From: Flavobacterium ustbae
GTDB taxonomy: Bacteria > Bacteroidota > Bacteroidia > Flavobacteriales > Flavobacteriaceae
NCBI RefSeq assembly: GCF_003946915.1
Contig: NZ_RPOC01000001.1
Location: 1-64,000, forward strand
Direction: 5' to 3'
DNA length: 64,000 nt
This document shows positions 8,083 through 17,980 of this stretch, in pieces. Made by a program: the position numbers and the translations under genes. Below the pieces are notes generated by a model. That model saw only the letters and a program-made list of their open reading frames with translations. It ran no database searches and was not told where the DNA came from. Position 1 is the stretch's first letter, and every line of letters begins with the position of its first letter.

Positions 8083-8882
8083 TATTCTGCAGATTGAATA
8101 GTAATAGGAAGAGAGTATAATACCCTAACTTTTTTACCATTTTGCTCGCCGGGAGTCCATTTTGGACATTTCTTAAGAACACGAATTGCTTCTGCTCCTG
8201 TACCATAACCGATATCTCTTAAAACTTTGATATCTGTTAATGACCCGTCTTTTTCAACTACAAACGTAACGTAAACTTTACCTTTTAAACCTTCTTCTTC
8301 TGGAGTTTTGTAGTTGTTTCCTACGAATTTGTAGAATTTCTCAATACCTCCTGGGAAATCTGGTTTTACTTCGATACCAGCTGTGTTATATACAGTGTTA
8401 TCTTCTTGAATAACCTCTTGAACTGGTCCTTTACCAACTGGCTCATCTACAGTTAAAACTGCATCTGGATCTCCTTTGATAGTCTCAGAACCAACTTTTT
8501 TGTCTTTTAATTCGACAATTTTTGGTGGATCCTCAGTTACTTCTTCCGCTTTTGCAACCACAGGTTTAACGAATTTAACCTGATCCACTTTTGGTGGTGG
8601 CGGTGGCGGTGGCGGCATGTTAGGCTTAATTTCCTCTTTTTTCGGAGGTAATTTTACCGTAGCCATCTTAACCTCTTTAACCTCTTCTTCTTCAACAGAA
8701 TCCGGCAAGAAACTTGCAATAAGAGGAGCAGCTATTGCAGCACTAAAGATAAGAGAACCAATAACAAGTGCTTTCACAGTTGTTTTTCCGTTTGATTTTC
8801 TCAGCTCGTATGCTCCATATATCTTATTACGCCCTTCGAATACGATATCAAGCCACTGATTTTTTATAATATCTAATTTCAT
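8082..8882 (-). CDS. tonB: TonB energy transducer
   Basis: A 266-residue TonB. It has a cytoplasmic N-terminus of about 36 residues, one membrane helix (about 37-58), an acidic/Lys-rich and proline-rich periplasmic spacer with eight consecutive prolines (90-97), and a TonB C-terminal domain (about 172-263) with the GKVYVTFVVEKDGSL and PKWTPG segments. It couples the ExbBD proton motor to outer-membrane receptors. The N-terminal extension before the helix is longer than in E. coli TonB and is common in Bacteroidota. It is cotranscribed with the exbB and two exbD genes upstream. Confidence 0.93.
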   Translation of the reverse strand: MKLDIIKNQWLDIVFEGRNKIYGAYELRKSNGKTTVKALVIGSLIFSAAIAAPLIASFLPDSVEEEEVKEVKMATVKLPPKKEEIKPNMPPPPPPPPKVDQVKFVKPVVAKAEEVTEDPPKIVELKDKKVGSETIKGDPDAVLTVDEPVGKGPVQEVIQEDNTVYNTAGIEVKPDFPGGIEKFYKFVGNNYKTPEEEGLKGKVYVTFVVEKDGSLTDIKVLRDIGYGTGAEAIRVLKKCPKWTPGEQNGKKVRVLYSLPITIQSAE

Positions 8883-8921
8883 ACTTCTTGATTTTTAAGT
8901 CGATAAAATTTAAGATTGCTC

Positions 8922-9479
8922 TTATTTTTTATCTATCACTTTTGTTTCTTCTGGTGTAAACTCAGGAACAATTGCATACGTTTCAACTCCAGTGATAGCC
9001 ATTTCGTCCAAGATGTCAACCAAATTACGGTAATTTGATTTTTTCGTTGGTTTAATGATCACAATGATTCCGTTTTTAGGTTTTCCTAAAGCTGCAGAAT
9101 AAGCTAAAACATTTTTCTTTTGTTTTAACAATTCTCTACGGATACCATCTTTACCATATGCTATATCTTTTGGCCCCACTTTTGGTGAAGCTAATAAACC
9201 CATATAGTAAACCATTTTATTGTTCTCACCTAACATTACTGTCATAGTACGATTCTCGTCTACTTTCGTATCCTTTACATCTTCATTTTTTGGATCTTTA
9301 TCTGGCAATGACAAATCCATCGATTGAGGTTTTGACAACGAAGTAGTTAACATAAAGAATGTGATCAATAAGAATGCCAAATCTACCATCGCCGTTAAAT
9401 CGACTTTCGAGCTTTGTTTTTTGCTTCTTACTTTACCACCTTTACCACCACCGCCGTCGCCGGTATTTAATTCAGCCAT
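8922..9479 (-). CDS. exbD: ExbD/TolR-type biopolymer transport protein (second copy)
   Basis: A 185-residue single-pass protein. A Gly/Lys-rich N-terminus is followed by the helix VDLTAMVDLAFLLITFFML, with the conserved membrane Asp33 that is needed for proton-driven work. The periplasmic domain follows (about 60-185). It is the third gene of the operon, 19 bp after the first exbD and 39 bp before tonB. Having two different ExbD subunits is usual in Bacteroidota. Confidence 0.93.
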   Translation of the reverse strand: MAELNTGDGGGGKGGKVRSKKQSSKVDLTAMVDLAFLLITFFMLTTSLSKPQSMDLSLPDKDPKNEDVKDTKVDENRTMTVMLGENNKMVYYMGLLASPKVGPKDIAYGKDGIRRELLKQKKNVLAYSAALGKPKNGIIVIIKPTKKSNYRNLVDILDEMAITGVETYAIVPEFTPEETKVIDKK

Positions 9480-9498
9480 TTTAGTGTATTTTTTTTAA

Positions 9499-10110
9499 TT
9501 AAAAGTCTTTCCCTCTCGTACCTGTAACTAAGTTAAAGGAATTGATTTTCTGATCCTGCAAGATATCCATAATCTTTTTGATTTTTGTATACTGCTCTTT
9601 AGCATCTCCTTTTATTGCAATCTGCAATTCTTTATCATCAAGGTCAATTGTCGCTCTTCTAGAAACTAGAAGCCAATCTTTTAATTGATTATCTAACGAA
9701 TCCAAAGGTATTCCAGGTTGGTTCGCTTTGGTTCTGTCAGCCGCTTTCATATCAATGATCTGCTTAAGACCTGTAATTGGCACACCAAAGTCATCCATCA
9801 ATGCAAATTTGGTTTTATCTTCTTCTGAAAATTCAATACCATATTTTGCACCCATTCCTTCAAGAGTTTTTTTACGAATCTCTCTTCCTTTGATGTCAAA
9901 AAATACTTTCCCTTTTCCTACTGTAATAATAGCCAAATCAGTATCTGGCAGTTTACTTATCGCAACAGAAGCAGGCATATCTACAGGCAATGCCTCAGGC
10001 ACTTTAGCAGTAGCGGTCAAAATAAAGAACGTTAGCAAAAGGAACGCTACATCACACATCGCAGTCATATCTGTCGATGTCGACTTTTTTTTCATTTTTA
10101 TTTTAGCCAT
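9499..10110 (-). CDS. exbD: ExbD/TolR-type biopolymer transport protein (first copy)
   Basis: A 203-residue ExbD with the helix TDMTAMCDVAFLLLTFFILT and the conserved membrane Asp20. The periplasmic part is longer than in the second copy, with an insertion around GAKYGIEFSEEDKTKFALMDD. It lies 49 bp after exbB and presumably forms a mixed motor with the other ExbD. An antisense 143-codon frame over this gene is a shadow. Confidence 0.93.
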   Translation of the reverse strand: MAKIKMKKKSTSTDMTAMCDVAFLLLTFFILTATAKVPEALPVDMPASVAISKLPDTDLAIITVGKGKVFFDIKGREIRKKTLEGMGAKYGIEFSEEDKTKFALMDDFGVPITGLKQIIDMKAADRTKANQPGIPLDSLDNQLKDWLLVSRRATIDLDDKELQIAIKGDAKEQYTKIKKIMDILQDQKINSFNLVTGTRGKDF

Positions 10111-10159
10111 TATCTTTTTATTTTATTTTTTTGATATAAAAATTAAATATCAAAATTAA

Positions 10160-10984
10160 TTATTGTCTTAAACTTCCTCTGAATTTTCTGTAAGTATTCA
10201 CGATTGTAGTACCAGCCTCATCGATAGAGTAAGTTAAATCGTCAATTTTAGCAGTAAAGAAGTTGTAAGCAATAATCGCTAATACAGAAGTAGAGATACC
10301 TGTTGCAGTGTTGATAAGTGCCTCAGAAATACCTGTTGCAAGAGCAGCTTGGTCAGGAGTACCAGCAGAAGCTAACGCACCAAACGCTTTAATCATACCA
10401 GATACAGTTCCTAATAATCCTCCTAATGTACCTAAAGATACTAAAGTAGAGATGATGGTCATGTTTTTCTCTAACATTGGCATTTCTAATGAAGTTGCCT
10501 CTTCGATTTCTTTGTGGATTACTTCTGAAGCTTCTTCACTGTTGAAACCTTCTTTTTTAACATCTTGATATTTAATCAAAGCAGATTTAATTGCGTTTGC
10601 AACTGAACCTTGTTGTTTGTCACATGCAGCGATAGCAGCCTCAATGTTTCCTTCTTTAATACTTCCTTGTACATTTTTCATAAATGTATCTAAGTTAGCT
10701 TTTCCAGCAGCTTTACCGATAACAATAAATCTTTCAATAGAAAAAACAACAACCATTAAAAACATACCTAATAATGCTGGTACAATGAATCCTCCTTTAT
10801 ATACCATTCCTAAAGTATTGATTGGGTGACCTGTTTCTGGATTTCCTCCTTCAAAGTTAGCAGGAGAACCCATCACGAATTTCCAGATTAAAAACCCAAC
10901 TAAGATACACGCAACAATAATGATTCCAGTAACCATTCCTCCCCCATTTGAAGTGCTCTCTTTTTTAACTTTAACGTTTGCCAT
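10160..10984 (-). CDS. exbB: ExbB/TolQ/MotA proton channel
   Basis: A 274-residue proton-channel subunit with three membrane segments: about 15-35, 65-85 and a long C-terminal pair around 180-245. The segment ISTLVSLGTLGGLLGTVSGMIKAF is the family signature. It is the first gene of exbB-exbD-exbD-tonB. A -7-like TAAATTTG (11056-11049) lies 65 bp upstream. Start ATG is preceded by an A/T-rich leader rather than a Shine-Dalgarno, as usual in the phylum. Confidence 0.94.
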   Translation of the reverse strand: MANVKVKKESTSNGGGMVTGIIIVACILVGFLIWKFVMGSPANFEGGNPETGHPINTLGMVYKGGFIVPALLGMFLMVVVFSIERFIVIGKAAGKANLDTFMKNVQGSIKEGNIEAAIAACDKQQGSVANAIKSALIKYQDVKKEGFNSEEASEVIHKEIEEATSLEMPMLEKNMTIISTLVSLGTLGGLLGTVSGMIKAFGALASAGTPDQAALATGISEALINTATGISTSVLAIIAYNFFTAKIDDLTYSIDEAGTTIVNTYRKFRGSLRQ

Positions 10985-11365
10985 TTTTTTTAATTTTAAT
11001 AGTTTTAAATAATTTTTATTTTTTAGTTATATTTAACTTGTAGAGGAGCAAATTTATATGTTTAGTTTAAATAAAAAAACTTTTTTTAATTTAATTGACC
11101 GAAATTTAACTTCAATTTAAAAAATATCTCATTAATTTGCTGGCATCATTTTTTAGATAAAACAAAAAAAAGGTCAATAATTAGAAAAATTACAACGTTT
11201 TAGTAAATATTCAAAGATTCCTTTGATATCTTCTTAAAAAGCTGCGAATTTTTTTTTTATTAAATTTTCAATCAAAAAAGGCTTTTTCTTACTAAAAAAA
11301 ACCACATAAAAAGCACCCAAAAACAAAGCAATACTCATATAACAATCTAAATTACAAATAAAAAC
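10985..11365. other. Divergent intergenic region exbB / herA
   Basis: About 380 bp of very AT-rich sequence between two divergent genes. The only clear promoter element is TAAATTTG on the minus strand (11056-11049), suited to exbB; a matching TTG at -33 is not obvious. Homopolymer A and T runs are frequent. No hairpin, gene or repeat family was recognised. Confidence 0.55.
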
Positions 11366-12883
11366 ATGAATAAAAAAGAGAATTTTATTGCAGACATAAA
11401 TACAGGGTATTCTTCTAAGGGAGATAGCATTATACTTGGAGGCGCAATGCTTGATGGTGAACCAGTTGCAGAGGCTCATGTCAAAATTCCTCTAAAAACT
11501 TTAAACCGTCACGGATTGATTGCTGGTGCAACTGGAACAGGAAAAACCAAAACAATTCAGGTTTTTTCGGAACAGCTTTCTAACGCTGGAATTCCTGTTT
11601 TAATGATGGATATTAAAGGTGATTTTAGTGGTATTGCTAAAGAAGGTAAAGAAGAGGGATTTATTACAGAACGCCATACTAAAATAAATATACCTTATAA
11701 TGTAACGTCGTTCCCTGTTGAATTGATGTCTCTTTCAAAACAGAATGGAGTTCGTCTGCGTGCTACTGTTTCTGAGTTTGGGCCTGTTTTGTTTTCTCGT
11801 ATTCTAGATTTAAATGATACTCAGGCCGGAGTTGTTGCGGTTATCTTTAAATATTGCGACGATAATCAAATGCCTTTATTGGATTTGAAAGACATTAAAA
11901 AAGTAATCAATTATAGTACTGAGGAAGGTAAAGACGAAATCGCTGCTAACTATGGAAAAATTTCGACTGCTACAACTGGAACTATTCTTAGAAAAATTAT
12001 AGAATTGGAACAACAAGGCGGTGATTTGTTTTTTGGCGAACTTTCTTTTGAAACGGATGATCTAATGCGAATTGATGAAAATGGAAAGGGCTACGTTAAT
12101 ATCATCCGCTTGACAGATATACAGGATAAACCTAAATTGTTCTCGACTTTCATGTTAAGCCTTTTGGCTGAGATTTACCAAAAAATGCCAGAAAAGGGAG
12201 ATGCGGGCCAGCCTGAATTGGTAATTTTTATTGACGAAGCACATTTAATTTTTAATGAAGCCAGCAAAGCACTTCTAGAACAAATAGAAACGATAGTAAA
12301 ATTAATTCGTTCTAAAGGTGTCGGAATCTATTTTGTTACGCAAAACCCAATGGATGTGCCGAGCGGAGTTTTGGCTCAACTAGGATTAAAAATTCAGCAT
12401 GCGCTAAGAGCATTTACGGCAAATGATCGTCAGGCTATTAAAAAAACAGCGGATAACTATCCTACGTCTCCTTATTATAAAACTGACGAATTATTAACGG
12501 GTCTAGGAATTGGCGAAGCTTTGGTTACCGCACTTAACGAAAAGGGTATTCCTACTCCTCTTGTTGCTACGATGATGCGTGCGCCAATGAGCAGAATGGA
12601 TGTTTTGTCTGCTGACGAAATTGACGAAATAAACGGCAAATCGAAACTAGTCAAAAAATACGCAGAAGAAATTGATCGAGAAAGTGCTTTCGAAATTTTG
12701 AATAAAAAATTGGCAGAAGCTTCTGAAGCTGCCGCAAAACAAGAAGAACAAGCTCCTGCAAAAACATCAAAATCAGAACCAAGCACTACAGAAGTTGTTA
12801 CTAAATCTGTCTTGAAAGTAGTAACAAGCGCTACCTTTATAAGAGGTGTTTTTGGTGTACTGAATAAATTCTTTAAAAAGTAA
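11366..12883 (+). CDS. HerA-like (DUF853) ATPase
   Basis: A 505-residue P-loop ATPase of the HerA/FtsK group, DUF853 type. Walker A is GATGTGKT (54-61). Walker B is LVIFIDEAHLIF (about 286-297). The sensor-like segment IYFVTQNPMDVPSGVLAQLGLKIQHALRAF is also typical. The C-terminal 70 residues are Ala/Glu/Lys-rich with a short hydrophobic tail. Family members are thought to act in DNA translocation or repair, but this subgroup is poorly characterised. No NurA nuclease lies beside it. Confidence 0.88.
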   Translation: MNKKENFIADINTGYSSKGDSIILGGAMLDGEPVAEAHVKIPLKTLNRHGLIAGATGTGKTKTIQVFSEQLSNAGIPVLMMDIKGDFSGIAKEGKEEGFITERHTKINIPYNVTSFPVELMSLSKQNGVRLRATVSEFGPVLFSRILDLNDTQAGVVAVIFKYCDDNQMPLLDLKDIKKVINYSTEEGKDEIAANYGKISTATTGTILRKIIELEQQGGDLFFGELSFETDDLMRIDENGKGYVNIIRLTDIQDKPKLFSTFMLSLLAEIYQKMPEKGDAGQPELVIFIDEAHLIFNEASKALLEQIETIVKLIRSKGVGIYFVTQNPMDVPSGVLAQLGLKIQHALRAFTANDRQAIKKTADNYPTSPYYKTDELLTGLGIGEALVTALNEKGIPTPLVATMMRAPMSRMDVLSADEIDEINGKSKLVKKYAEEIDRESAFEILNKKLAEASEAAAKQEEQAPAKTSKSEPSTTEVVTKSVLKVVTSATFIRGVFGVLNKFFKK

Positions 12884-12889
12884 AAAATA

Positions 12890-12960
12890 CAATTACAATG
12901 TCAAAAATCAATATCAATTGCAATATTAAAAATTGCAAATTGATATTGACATTGTAATTG
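12890..12960. terminator. 71-nt hairpin between convergent genes
   Basis: CAATTACAATGTCAA (12890-12904) pairs perfectly with TTGACATTGTAATTG (12946-12960). Inside, ATCAATATCAATTGCAAT and ATTGCAAATTGATATTGA continue the stem with a single bulge, leaving a small loop near 12926-12931. It lies between the stops of herA (+) and kmo (-), so it may end both transcripts, although it lacks a long T-run. Confidence 0.7.
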
Positions 12961-12969
12961 ATATTGAAA

Positions 12970-14313
12970 TTATGCCTGTTCTAACAAAGTCAGAATTTTA
13001 TTTTCGACTTCTGGGCCGTCCCAGATGTTTTCTATATTTTCCATTCGAAGGATTTCTTCCATAATTCCGTTTTGATAATCGCCGATTGCTAAAGCTTCTG
13101 CATACGGGCGATCACTAAAAGTAACTCGGCTGTAAAGCGGAATCCATTTGTCTGGATGTTTGTCTGAAAAGACTTTTTCTATTTTTTTCTGCAGCAAGAA
13201 CTTTTCATCTGCTGTTTTGGTACTCATTTCTAGAAAATTTCGATAAGAAAGCTCTGCAATTGCATCTGCATTTGGTTTTCTGGAAATCTGATATTCTGTA
13301 AAAATCTTTTTCCAATCGTCTTGGTACTTTTCAATCATTTCGCTCAAAACGGTAATATCTTCAAAACCCGCATTCATACCTTGTCCGTAAAACGGAACTA
13401 TGGCGTGACAAGCATCTCCAATCAAAGCAATTTTATTTTCGTAAGTCCAAGGAAAACATTTCATGGTTACCAAAGTACTGGTTGGATTTTTAAAGAAATC
13501 ATTGGCCAATTCTGGAATTACTTCAATAGAATCTGGGAAGTTTTTCTCAAAAAAGTCTTCGACCATTTTGCGGTCTGTTAAGGATTCAAAGGAGTTTTCG
13601 CCTTCAAAAGGCATAAATAAAGTACAAGTAAAACTTCCGTCAAGATTAGGAAGTGCAATTAACATGTATTCACCTCTTGGCCAAATATGAAATGAGTTTT
13701 TATCTAATTTGTGTGTTCCATCAGCGTTTGCAGGAATATTTAATTCTTTATAACCCATATTTAAAAATTCCTGAGAATAATTAAACATGCTCTGACGCTG
13801 CATTCTGTGGCGAATTCTAGAAAAAGCACCGTCGGCACCAAAAACCATATCAAACTTTCTTTCCTCCCACTCGCCTCTTTCACTTTCTCCAATATGAAGC
13901 GTTGCGTCACTCAAAGTAACGTCCCAAACTTTCTGTTCAAAATGAAATTCGGCTCCTGCTTCTTCTGCAAGATCGATCATTCTTCTATTTAGTTTTCCTC
14001 TAGAAATAGAATATATTGATTCACCTTCCTGTCCGTAATTCTGAAAATTCAATTTATCTACTAAATGAATGGCGCGTTTGTCCATCGGAATTGCGATTTC
14101 TCGAACAGAATCGCCAACACCAACTGCATCTAAAGCTTTCCAGCCACGGTTGGACATCGCTAAATTAATAGAACGTCCAGAAAAATTTATTTTTCTAATA
14201 TCGGGACTGCGGTCGTATACGTGAACTATATGACCTGCTTTTTTAAGATAAATTGCCAAAAGCGACCCTACAAGTCCAGAACCAACAACAGCAATTTTTA
14301 ATGAAGTTTGCAT
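12970..14313 (-). CDS. kmo: Kynurenine 3-monooxygenase
   Basis: A 447-residue FAD-dependent aromatic hydroxylase. It shows the N-terminal dinucleotide motif VVGSGLVGSLLA, the YDRSPDIRK segment, the SINLAMSNRGWKALDAVG stretch characteristic of Kmo, and the second FAD motif GDACHAIVPFYGQGMNAGFED. It makes 3-hydroxykynurenine from kynurenine with NADPH and O2, on the tryptophan degradation or de novo NAD route. Kynureninase is encoded 13 kb away on the same strand. The neighbouring gene on the left is convergent, separated by a large hairpin. Confidence 0.94.
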   Translation of the reverse strand: MQTSLKIAVVGSGLVGSLLAIYLKKAGHIVHVYDRSPDIRKINFSGRSINLAMSNRGWKALDAVGVGDSVREIAIPMDKRAIHLVDKLNFQNYGQEGESIYSISRGKLNRRMIDLAEEAGAEFHFEQKVWDVTLSDATLHIGESERGEWEERKFDMVFGADGAFSRIRHRMQRQSMFNYSQEFLNMGYKELNIPANADGTHKLDKNSFHIWPRGEYMLIALPNLDGSFTCTLFMPFEGENSFESLTDRKMVEDFFEKNFPDSIEVIPELANDFFKNPTSTLVTMKCFPWTYENKIALIGDACHAIVPFYGQGMNAGFEDITVLSEMIEKYQDDWKKIFTEYQISRKPNADAIAELSYRNFLEMSTKTADEKFLLQKKIEKVFSDKHPDKWIPLYSRVTFSDRPYAEALAIGDYQNGIMEEILRMENIENIWDGPEVENKILTLLEQA

Positions 14314-14521
14314 CGAGGAAAATCTAATATATTGGATCGTAAAAATAACTAATAAATAGATAAGCCTTTAGATAAATGAACAAATTATTTGCAAATACAC
14401 ATTATAAATATTATTTAAATGTTCTTTATTTTTTAAGAATATAACAAATTGTTATTTTAATTAATTTATTAAAAGAAATCAAACAATTAATTTCGCTATT
14501 CATTAGTCAAATAAAAAATCT

Positions 14522-15115
14522 ATGAATATCGAAATTTTACAATCATACATTATTTCAGAGAATGAGAGCGTGCTTTTAATTCCTTTTGAAAGCGAAAGAA
14601 ATAGAGAACTCAAAGAAATTATTTTTGATGACGAAATTTGGAAATATATGGGAATATATGTTCGAAACGATCAAGACTTCGAAAACTATATCAAAAGTAC
14701 CTTAAAACAAAAAGCAGACGGAATTTGTTATCCGTTTTTAATAATTGATAAAGCAACAGACAAAGTTGCTGGAAGTACCCGTTACGGTTATCTAAACCAT
14801 GCAAGTCAGAAATGTGAAATTGGCTGGACTTGGTACGGAAAAGCGTTTCAGGGAAAGGGTTTAAACAAAGCTTGCAAATTTGAATTGCTGCATTTTGGTT
14901 TTGAGCAGATTCAATTTAGAAGAATACAATTTAGTGCCGATCTAGAAAATATAAGATCGCAAAAAGCTATTGCAAAATTGGGGGCTGTAAAAGAGGGAAT
15001 TTTTAGAAATAACTATGTCGATTCTGAAGACAAAAGTAAAACAGATGTTTATTTCAGTATAATTCTGGAGGAATGGGAGAAAACGAAACGAGATTATTTT
15101 TCGGAATTTATTTAA
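14522..15115 (+). CDS. GNAT N-acetyltransferase (RimJ/RimL-like)
   Basis: A 197-residue acetyltransferase. The acetyl-CoA-binding segment is WYGKAFQGKGLNKACKFELL (about 113-132), and ADLENIRSQKAIAKLGAVKEGIFRNN (about 140-165) is the RimJ/RimL signature. Substrate unknown. It opens a plus-strand run followed by an AraC regulator. Confidence 0.85.
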   Translation: MNIEILQSYIISENESVLLIPFESERNRELKEIIFDDEIWKYMGIYVRNDQDFENYIKSTLKQKADGICYPFLIIDKATDKVAGSTRYGYLNHASQKCEIGWTWYGKAFQGKGLNKACKFELLHFGFEQIQFRRIQFSADLENIRSQKAIAKLGAVKEGIFRNNYVDSEDKSKTDVYFSIILEEWEKTKRDYFSEFI

Positions 15116-15234
15116 AGAATCAAAAAATGGTCTAGTTTTAAATTGGGCCATTTTTTTAATTATCCCAATACAAAATCTCATCCGTTTTTTTGACTTAAAT
15201 TTGAAACAAAATCAGATCACAATCAAAAAAACAA

Positions 15235-16029
15235 ATGCAATTATACTCCGAACATTACGTAAGCCAAAAATCAGAACGGTTTGTGAGCAAAATCTGGCGT
15301 CTGGATAATAGCATTGGCGAAAGCTTGATCGAAAATAAATTAGTGTTGCCAAACGGCTGTTTTAATCTTGCTATTATAGACGGCAATTTTATTGAAGTTC
15401 ATACAAGCAAAAGTAAATATGAAATAAATAGCGGAATCTATTTTTGCTCTCAAATGACGAATAAAGTTTTGGTAAACATTCAGCCGAGAACAAAAGTGAC
15501 TATAATTCAGCTTCATGCTTGGACGCTTTCTCTTTTTCCGCAATACGATTTAAGCAATTTTACCGACTCAATTATCAAAATTAGTACTGCAGAATTGCCT
15601 TTTAAAATTGAAATTCAGTCAGAAATTAAAACTTTATTAAATACTATTAATACTTATTTTGAAGCATTAGCCGATTCGAATCAGAATCAAAATGCAATTG
15701 AAAAAATCTGTGAAATTATAAGACTTCGCGAAGACGAAATTTCGGTTTCTGAAATAGGAAAACTATTGAGTTCTTCGCTACGAATGCTTCAGATAAAGTT
15801 TAAAGCTACGACTGGGCTTACGATAAAAAAATACATTCAGATTTTAAAATTCAGAAAATCGGTCGATCAAATGTTAAATGCCGATTTAGAAAAAATGAGC
15901 CTAACTGAAATTGCACTTTACAACAAATACTTTGATCAGTCGCATTTTATCAGAAAATTTAAAGATGTAACCAAAACAACTCCAAAGATGTTTAATCCTG
16001 ATTCGTATTTCCTTTCACAAAAAAGATAA
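15235..16029 (+). CDS. AraC-family transcriptional regulator
   Basis: A 264-residue regulator. The N-terminal ~150 residues form a sensor-like beta domain. The C-terminal ~100 residues hold two helix-turn-helix units: ISVSEIGKLLSSSLRMLQ and LTEIALYNKYFDQSHFIRKFK, ending TPKMF. It is 78 bp upstream of a serine hydrolase gene on the same strand, which makes that gene a candidate target. Effector unknown. Confidence 0.85.
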   Translation: MQLYSEHYVSQKSERFVSKIWRLDNSIGESLIENKLVLPNGCFNLAIIDGNFIEVHTSKSKYEINSGIYFCSQMTNKVLVNIQPRTKVTIIQLHAWTLSLFPQYDLSNFTDSIIKISTAELPFKIEIQSEIKTLLNTINTYFEALADSNQNQNAIEKICEIIRLREDEISVSEIGKLLSSSLRMLQIKFKATTGLTIKKYIQILKFRKSVDQMLNADLEKMSLTEIALYNKYFDQSHFIRKFKDVTKTTPKMFNPDSYFLSQKR

Positions 16030-16107
16030 AATTTCGCTTTTGTACAATTTTGATACTTTTGATTGAACTACTATTGCAAAATCATTAATCATCAATCAAT
16101 CATCAAA

Positions 16108-17619
16108 ATGCAAATTATCAATCACATTCCTTTTCAATTAAAAATCATTTTAGTTGGATTTCTACTTTTTCAAATACAAACTGGTTTTTCTCAAGAAGAA
16201 AAAAGCTCCGAATTGTACAAAACAATTATGTCTAAGGACAGCCTTCTTTTCAATATTGGATTTAATACCTGCGACATTAAACAATTCGAAAATTTATACA
16301 CTGAAGATTTTGAGTTCTACCATGACAAAGACAGCATTTCTGATAAAGCTCGTTTTCTAAAAACTTTTAAAAGTGGCATTTGTTCTCCATCCAGAAGATA
16401 TAATTATCGTAGAGAATTAATTGACGGGAGCACTGAAATTTACCCTTTGTATAAAAATGGCATTTTATACGGTGCAATACAAATGGGAACGCATCGCTTT
16501 TACGAAAGTTCACCAGGAAATACAGAACAAGTAGGAAGTTTTGCCAAATTCACCCATCTTTGGCTCTTAAAAAATAAAGATTGGAAATTGGCACGATCCC
16601 TAAGTTACAATCATGAAATGACTAGTTCGACTGCAAGCATTTCTGCTCTTTTTGACAATGATCAGGAAACTGAAAAATGGCTCAAAGAGAATAACATTCC
16701 TACTTTGGGAATAGGGATTATTTCAGATGGAAAACTGAAACAGATCAAAACTTTTGGCAATCTTAAAAGAGGTTTTCCAGCTCCTTATAATACTATTTGG
16801 AATGTCGCTTCTTTGACTAAACCCATAACGGCAATAATTGCTTTAAAATTGGTTTCGCAAGGAAAATGGAATTTGGACGAACCACTTGATAAGTATTGGA
16901 TCGATCCAGATATTAAAAACAACCCAGATCATAAATTATTGACTACTAGAATTATTTTGAGTCACCAAACGGGTTTTCCGAATTGGAGGTCTTTTAACGA
17001 ATCTAAAAAACTAGATTTTAAGTTTAAGCCAGGAACTCAATATCAATATTCTGGAGAAGGTTTTGAATATCTTAGAAGAGCTTTGGAGAAAAAATTTAAT
17101 AAAACTTTAGATCAATTAGCATCTGAGTTGATTTTTGATCCTCTAAAAATGAACGACTCGCAATTAGTTTGGAATGACAAAATTGACCTTTCGAGATATG
17201 CTGTTAATTATGATAAAGCTGGAAATGCTTATGAACCAACCAAAAACAAAACTGCAAATGCCGCAGATGACCTTTTGACAACAATTGGAGATTATGGCAA
17301 TTTTTTGTGTAGCGTAATGGATAGTGAAGACTTAAGCGACAAAGTTTTTAATGAAATGATTTCACATCAAGTTGAGACTAAGAAAAACAAATATTTTGGT
17401 CTTGGTTTTGAAATCTATGATTTTGGAAATGAAAACTATGCTCTTTCGCACGGTGGCGCAGACCAAGGTGTTCAGACTATTTTTATTTTATTACCAAAGA
17501 CGAAACAAGGTTTAGTCATTTTTACAAATGTAGATGACGGCTATAAAATTTATGAAACCATTGTGGTTCATTATCTTGGGGAAAACGGTAGAAAAATAGT
17601 TGATATCGAAACAAAATAA
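16108..17619 (+). CDS. Secreted serine hydrolase: NTF2-like domain fused to a class C beta-lactamase-type domain
   Basis: About 503 residues from the ATG at 16108, which begins a convincing signal peptide (ends near QTGFSQE); an upstream in-frame ATG at 16063 would add 15 unlikely residues. Residues ~35-150 look like an NTF2/DUF4440 domain. The rest is a penicillin-binding-protein-like transpeptidase fold: SLTK (SxxK), YSG in the YxN position, and HGG near the C-terminus. The family includes esterases, D-aminopeptidases and class C enzymes, so the substrate cannot be read. It follows the AraC regulator. Confidence 0.84.
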   Translation: MQIINHIPFQLKIILVGFLLFQIQTGFSQEEKSSELYKTIMSKDSLLFNIGFNTCDIKQFENLYTEDFEFYHDKDSISDKARFLKTFKSGICSPSRRYNYRRELIDGSTEIYPLYKNGILYGAIQMGTHRFYESSPGNTEQVGSFAKFTHLWLLKNKDWKLARSLSYNHEMTSSTASISALFDNDQETEKWLKENNIPTLGIGIISDGKLKQIKTFGNLKRGFPAPYNTIWNVASLTKPITAIIALKLVSQGKWNLDEPLDKYWIDPDIKNNPDHKLLTTRIILSHQTGFPNWRSFNESKKLDFKFKPGTQYQYSGEGFEYLRRALEKKFNKTLDQLASELIFDPLKMNDSQLVWNDKIDLSRYAVNYDKAGNAYEPTKNKTANAADDLLTTIGDYGNFLCSVMDSEDLSDKVFNEMISHQVETKKNKYFGLGFEIYDFGNENYALSHGGADQGVQTIFILLPKTKQGLVIFTNVDDGYKIYETIVVHYLGENGRKIVDIETK

Positions 17620-17980
17620 TCTCAACTTCAATCAGATATTAATTCTAATCTGAAAACATGCTAAAATTATTTATCCTTTTATTCCTATATCTCTGTAAAG
17701 TTTTAACTGCTTAACATTATTTAATAATATTTGTTAGTTATGAGCATAGGTCTATTTTCAAAGTATGATGGCCTGTGCTCTACTTTTTTTATTTTAAAAA
17801 AAATCAAAAAAAATGAAACTAAATCGAGAATCTATCGTCTAAGATTTGTATGACCTAAATTTATTTCATTAAAAAAATCGCAATTTCGATTTAAAAAACG
17901 GAATATCTTTTGTTTACGAAGTTTCAATCATCAATCAAAAACGAATCATTTCATTAATCTTAAACCATGACCAATCCATT
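17620..17980. other. Intergenic region between the two serine hydrolases
   Basis: 361 bp. It contains a hairpin with GAGCATAGG (17742-17750) opposite CCTGTGCTC (17772-17780), including one G-U pair, followed by TAC and seven Ts, which looks like the terminator of the upstream hydrolase. The remainder is AT-rich with no recognisable gene. Confidence 0.6.
17742..17790 (+). terminator. Terminator after serine hydrolase 1
   Basis: Nine-bp stem GAGCATAGG/CCTGTGCTC with a 21-nt loop and a trailing T-run (17784-17790). It is about 120 bp after the stop, so a 3' UTR of that length is implied. Confidence 0.6.

Noticed and set aside
9728..10159. 143-codon plus-strand frame
   Set aside because: Antisense to exbD, with a composition explained by the complementary coding strand.
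17658..17714. 18-codon hydrophobic frame after serine hydrolase 1
   Set aside because: Very short and unsupported; it precedes the terminator hairpin and could be chance.
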